Assembly (NCBI RefSeq): GCF_022827545.1
Contig: NZ_CP094669.1
Span: 1,888,001 to 1,952,000, forward strand
Reading direction: 5' to 3'
Origin: Hymenobacter tibetensis
GTDB lineage: Bacteria > Bacteroidota > Bacteroidia > Cytophagales > Hymenobacteraceae
DNA: 64,000 bases
Shown here piece by piece: positions 62,901 through 64,000 of this stretch (positions within the stretch are counted from its first letter, which is position 1; the number at the start of each line of letters is the position of its first letter). The position numbers were made by a program, and so were the translations under genes. Under the pieces are notes generated by a model. The model was not told where the DNA came from and did not search any database. It saw only the letters and a program-made list of their open reading frames with translations.

Positions 62901-64000
62901 CAAGGAAAACACACCAGCTAAATGAGCTGCCACAAATTCTCCGATGCTATGGCCGCACAAGACGGAAGGGCTGATGCCCCAACTCATCCAGAGAGTAGCC
63001 AAGGCATATTCCGTGACGAAGAGAGCAGGCTGCGCGTAGCGGGTATTTTTCAGCGTGTCTTCTTCCGCACTCGTACTGGCGGCGGGATAGATAGTATGCC
63101 GTATATCAGTGCCCAGGTGCGGCAGCAGTAAATCGGCGCAGGTATCCACCGCCTGCCGATATACAGCTTCCGTTTCATACAGCGTGCGGCCCATCTGTAG
63201 GTATTGCGCGCCCTGGCCCGGAAACAGAAATACCACTTCTCCGGGTAGTTGTTGCAGCGTTTGGGCGTCGGTGGCTGACGGTTGGGCGCGAAGCTTGGCT
63301 GCCAACTCCGCAGGCGTAGCGGCTACTGCAAAGCGCCGATGCGCAAAACGGCCCCGGGTCTTTTGCAGCGTATAGGCCACATCTGCTACAGTAAGCAAGG
63401 GCTCCTGCTCCAAGTAATCAGCTAGGTTGCTGGCATAAGCTTCTCGGCTGCCTACCGATTTGGCCGACCACGTAACCAACTGCGCTGCCCGACTTCCTGA
63501 TGACGGGGGGGGCACGTTTTCAAACTCTTCGAGTATCACGTGCACGTTGGTGCCCCCAACGCCAAACGAGCTAACGCCTGCCCGGCGCACCTCCGAGGAT
63601 TGCCAATCAGTGAGTGCGGTGGTTATAAAGAAAGGACTCGCGGCAAAATCAATACTAGGATTGGGTGCATTGAAGCCCAACGACGGTGGCAACTGCTTGT
63701 GGTGCAGCGCCAAGGTAGCTTTTATCAAGCCTGCTACACCGGCTGCTGGGGTCAGGTGGCCCATGTTACTCTTGATGGAACCCAGGGCACAGCTCTGTTT
63801 TGCTACCTGGTCTCCAAACGCCATGGTCAAGCCTTCTATCTCAATTGGGTCGCCGAGGGGAGTAGCTGTACCGTGAGCTTCCACATAACCGATAGAGGTG
63901 GCTGCCACGCCCGCGTCTTGGAGAGCCATAGTGATGGCGCCGGCCTGCCCAGCTGCACTAGGAGCCGTGAAGCTGCCTTTGCCGCGGCCGTCGTTATTAA
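59949..64000 (-). CDS. Hybrid PKS module (KS-AT-ACP) fused to class III aminotransferase, 5' end outside window
   Basis: The frame runs through the right edge; the Met codon at 63929 is internal to the KS. Numbering from it, KS motifs are EAHGTATPLGDPIE and SNMGHLTPAAG; the KS active Cys lies outside the window. AT: GHSIGE (Ser328) with HAFH at 424-427, the malonyl-CoA pattern. ACP: GLDSL, Ser657. A helical linker rich in Gln/Leu (VAQQLHLLAQQVTLLQG) follows. The class III aminotransferase (~840-1270) has PLP Lys1104 in SYGKVVGGGLP, plus STGSEAVLGTMRVAR and IFDEVITGFRM. No ketoreductase is visible, which fits transamination of the beta-keto group. The tail (GARLGRDHNGNPAWYI) resembles those of ItuA/McyE-type proteins. 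Confidence 0.93.
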   Translation of the reverse strand, partial: NNDGRGKGSFTAPSAAGQAGAITMALQDAGVAATSIGYVEAHGTATPLGDPIEIEGLTMAFGDQVAKQSCALGSIKSNMGHLTPAAGVAGLIKATLALHHKQLPPSLGFNAPNPSIDFAASPFFITTALTDWQSSEVRRAGVSSFGVGGTNVHVILEEFENVPPPSSGSRAAQLVTWSAKSVGSREAYASNLADYLEQEPLLTVADVAYTLQKTRGRFAHRRFAVAATPAELAAKLRAQPSATDAQTLQQLPGEVVFLFPGQGAQYLQMGRTLYETEAVYRQAVDTCADLLLPHLGTDIRHTIYPAASTSAEEDTLKNTRYAQPALFVTEYALATLWMSWGISPSVLCGHSIGEFVAAHLAGVFSLADALSLVATRGRMVSELPRGSMLSVRMEAEKLLALLPEDLSVAAINSRVHCVVAGADEHVATFALLLDEQKVPNRLLATSHAFHSYMMNSIVADFQQVVEGISLSRPQKPVVSTVSGTWLTDAQATDPRYWASHLRLTVRFADALETIFQQEQPLLLEVGPGNTLATLARQQRGTRPGAVHSSFSGQKEPLQEQPALLEALGHLWLHGLEPNWPNFYANQTRARLALPTYAFDRKYCWVEPAVASTPIAPTPPIVPTPIVSAPLVAAPRPSLPPAVSRKDSLLGKVKTILEDASGIEMDGVTPTMTLLEIGLDSLLITQVAITLKKEFKLPITFRQLNQEYSTLEALVSYLDSQLPPEIHQAPAAQPVLAPVAAAILPPAQVPAVPANDTILGLVAQQLHLLAQQVTLLQGSAQAVPTASANALPASAAPSYTLETAILSSTASALPEQPAGSSPELTPEEEVELKKPFGATARIERQATELSELQQDFVWQLTSRYNQKTRGSKAYSQQHRAHMADPRVVSGFKPLTKEVVYPLVVNRSKGSKLWDIDGNQYIDALNGFGSSMLGHQPTVVTDALHQQIETGYEVGPQHELAGEVSALLCEFTGFDRVALCSTGSEAVLGTMRVARMVTGRSLIVAFSGSYHGINDEVLVRGTKKLKSYPAAPGIMPEAVHNMLILDYGTDESLRIIKERAHELAAVLVEPVQSRRPEFVPIEFLKQVRAITKQSGTALIFDEVITGFRMHPGGAQALFGIKADLASYGKVVGGGLPIGVIAGHKKFMDALDGGFWQYDDASYPEVGVTYFAGTFVRHPLALAATKATLLYMKEKGPALQETLTAKTNQLVEGINQIFKEERLPAFAAQFGSLWKIKFKKEIPYSELLFTLMREKGIHIWDGFPCFMTEAHTLEEIELLISLFQESVNEMIQAGFFPESPNHPKPTPKLQNLLSVNQPPVPGARLGRDHNGNPAWYISNPEIPGKYLKIDIN

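Noticed and set aside
1..64000. CRISPR array, insertion sequence or integrase
   Set aside because: No regularly spaced direct repeats, transposase or integrase motifs were seen anywhere in the window; only short inverted-repeat elements were found.

Overview
The window looks like a chromosomal segment from a moderately GC-rich member of the Bacteroidota, most likely Hymenobacter or a close relative in the Cytophagales. The supporting signs are two proteins with type IX secretion sorting tails (17421-18332, 40959-42878), a CarboxypepD_reg/plug/beta-barrel outer-membrane receptor, a PCMD-type surface protein, many lipoproteins with a C-terminal lipobox, a TAnnTTTG-type promoter box, and few Shine-Dalgarno-like leaders. 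The genus is an inference from gene content, not from a marker gene.

Layout. 1-1210 is the 5' part of a DUF937/OmpA envelope protein cut by the window edge. 1387-9565 is a small polysaccharide locus: GH2 beta-galactosidase, LacI-type regulator and GH31 alpha-xylosidase/glucosidase, with a perfect LacI-type operator just before the GH31 start codon. 9707-12435 is housekeeping (Gfo/Idh/MocA oxidoreductase, 3-methyladenine glycosylase, methionine aminopeptidase). 12896-22800 is a run of minus-strand surface proteins (a frameshifted Fib_succ_major lipoprotein, a PKD/beta-helix lipoprotein, a PCMD/T9SS protein, a PDZ-hydrolase, a TonB-type receptor), followed by a LytS/LytTR two-component pair (23160-25011). 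25426-34768 holds small lipoproteins, a 49-residue membrane protein, tRNA-Arg(CCG), an Ohr peroxidase, sucC, a GH113-like glycosidase, a LolD-like ATPase and a lone single-strand-annealing-like protein. 35167-40857 carries RecQ and a stress set (DJ-1/PfpI, ABM, MDR reductase, second Ohr with OhrR and its probable operator, rhodanese).

40959-50830 is envelope and central metabolism: a T9SS protein, PASTA protein, tandem D-Ala-D-Ala ligase, pgk, a site-2 protease and a HAD phosphatase. A tRNA with anticodon CAU follows, then a shattered cation/proton antiporter pseudogene (51165-52409) and a trehalose otsA-otsB fusion split by a frameshift (52765-54949). The right end (55001 to beyond 64000) is the most unusual region. 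It is a minus-strand operon for a hybrid assembly line: a PKS module (KS-AT-ACP) fused to a class III aminotransferase, then an NRPS module (C-A-T-TE), then a Sfp-type phosphopantetheinyl transferase. This architecture predicts a beta-amino acyl chain joined to one amino acid, probably glycine.

Two recurring structural themes are worth attention. First, very long palindromes lie between genes, including a perfect 82-bp palindrome running exactly from stop codon to stop codon between ohr and sucC, and an 83-bp one after pgk. Second, three genes are broken by frameshifts (12896-14120, 51165-52409, 52765-54949). These could be real decay, recoding or sequence error.
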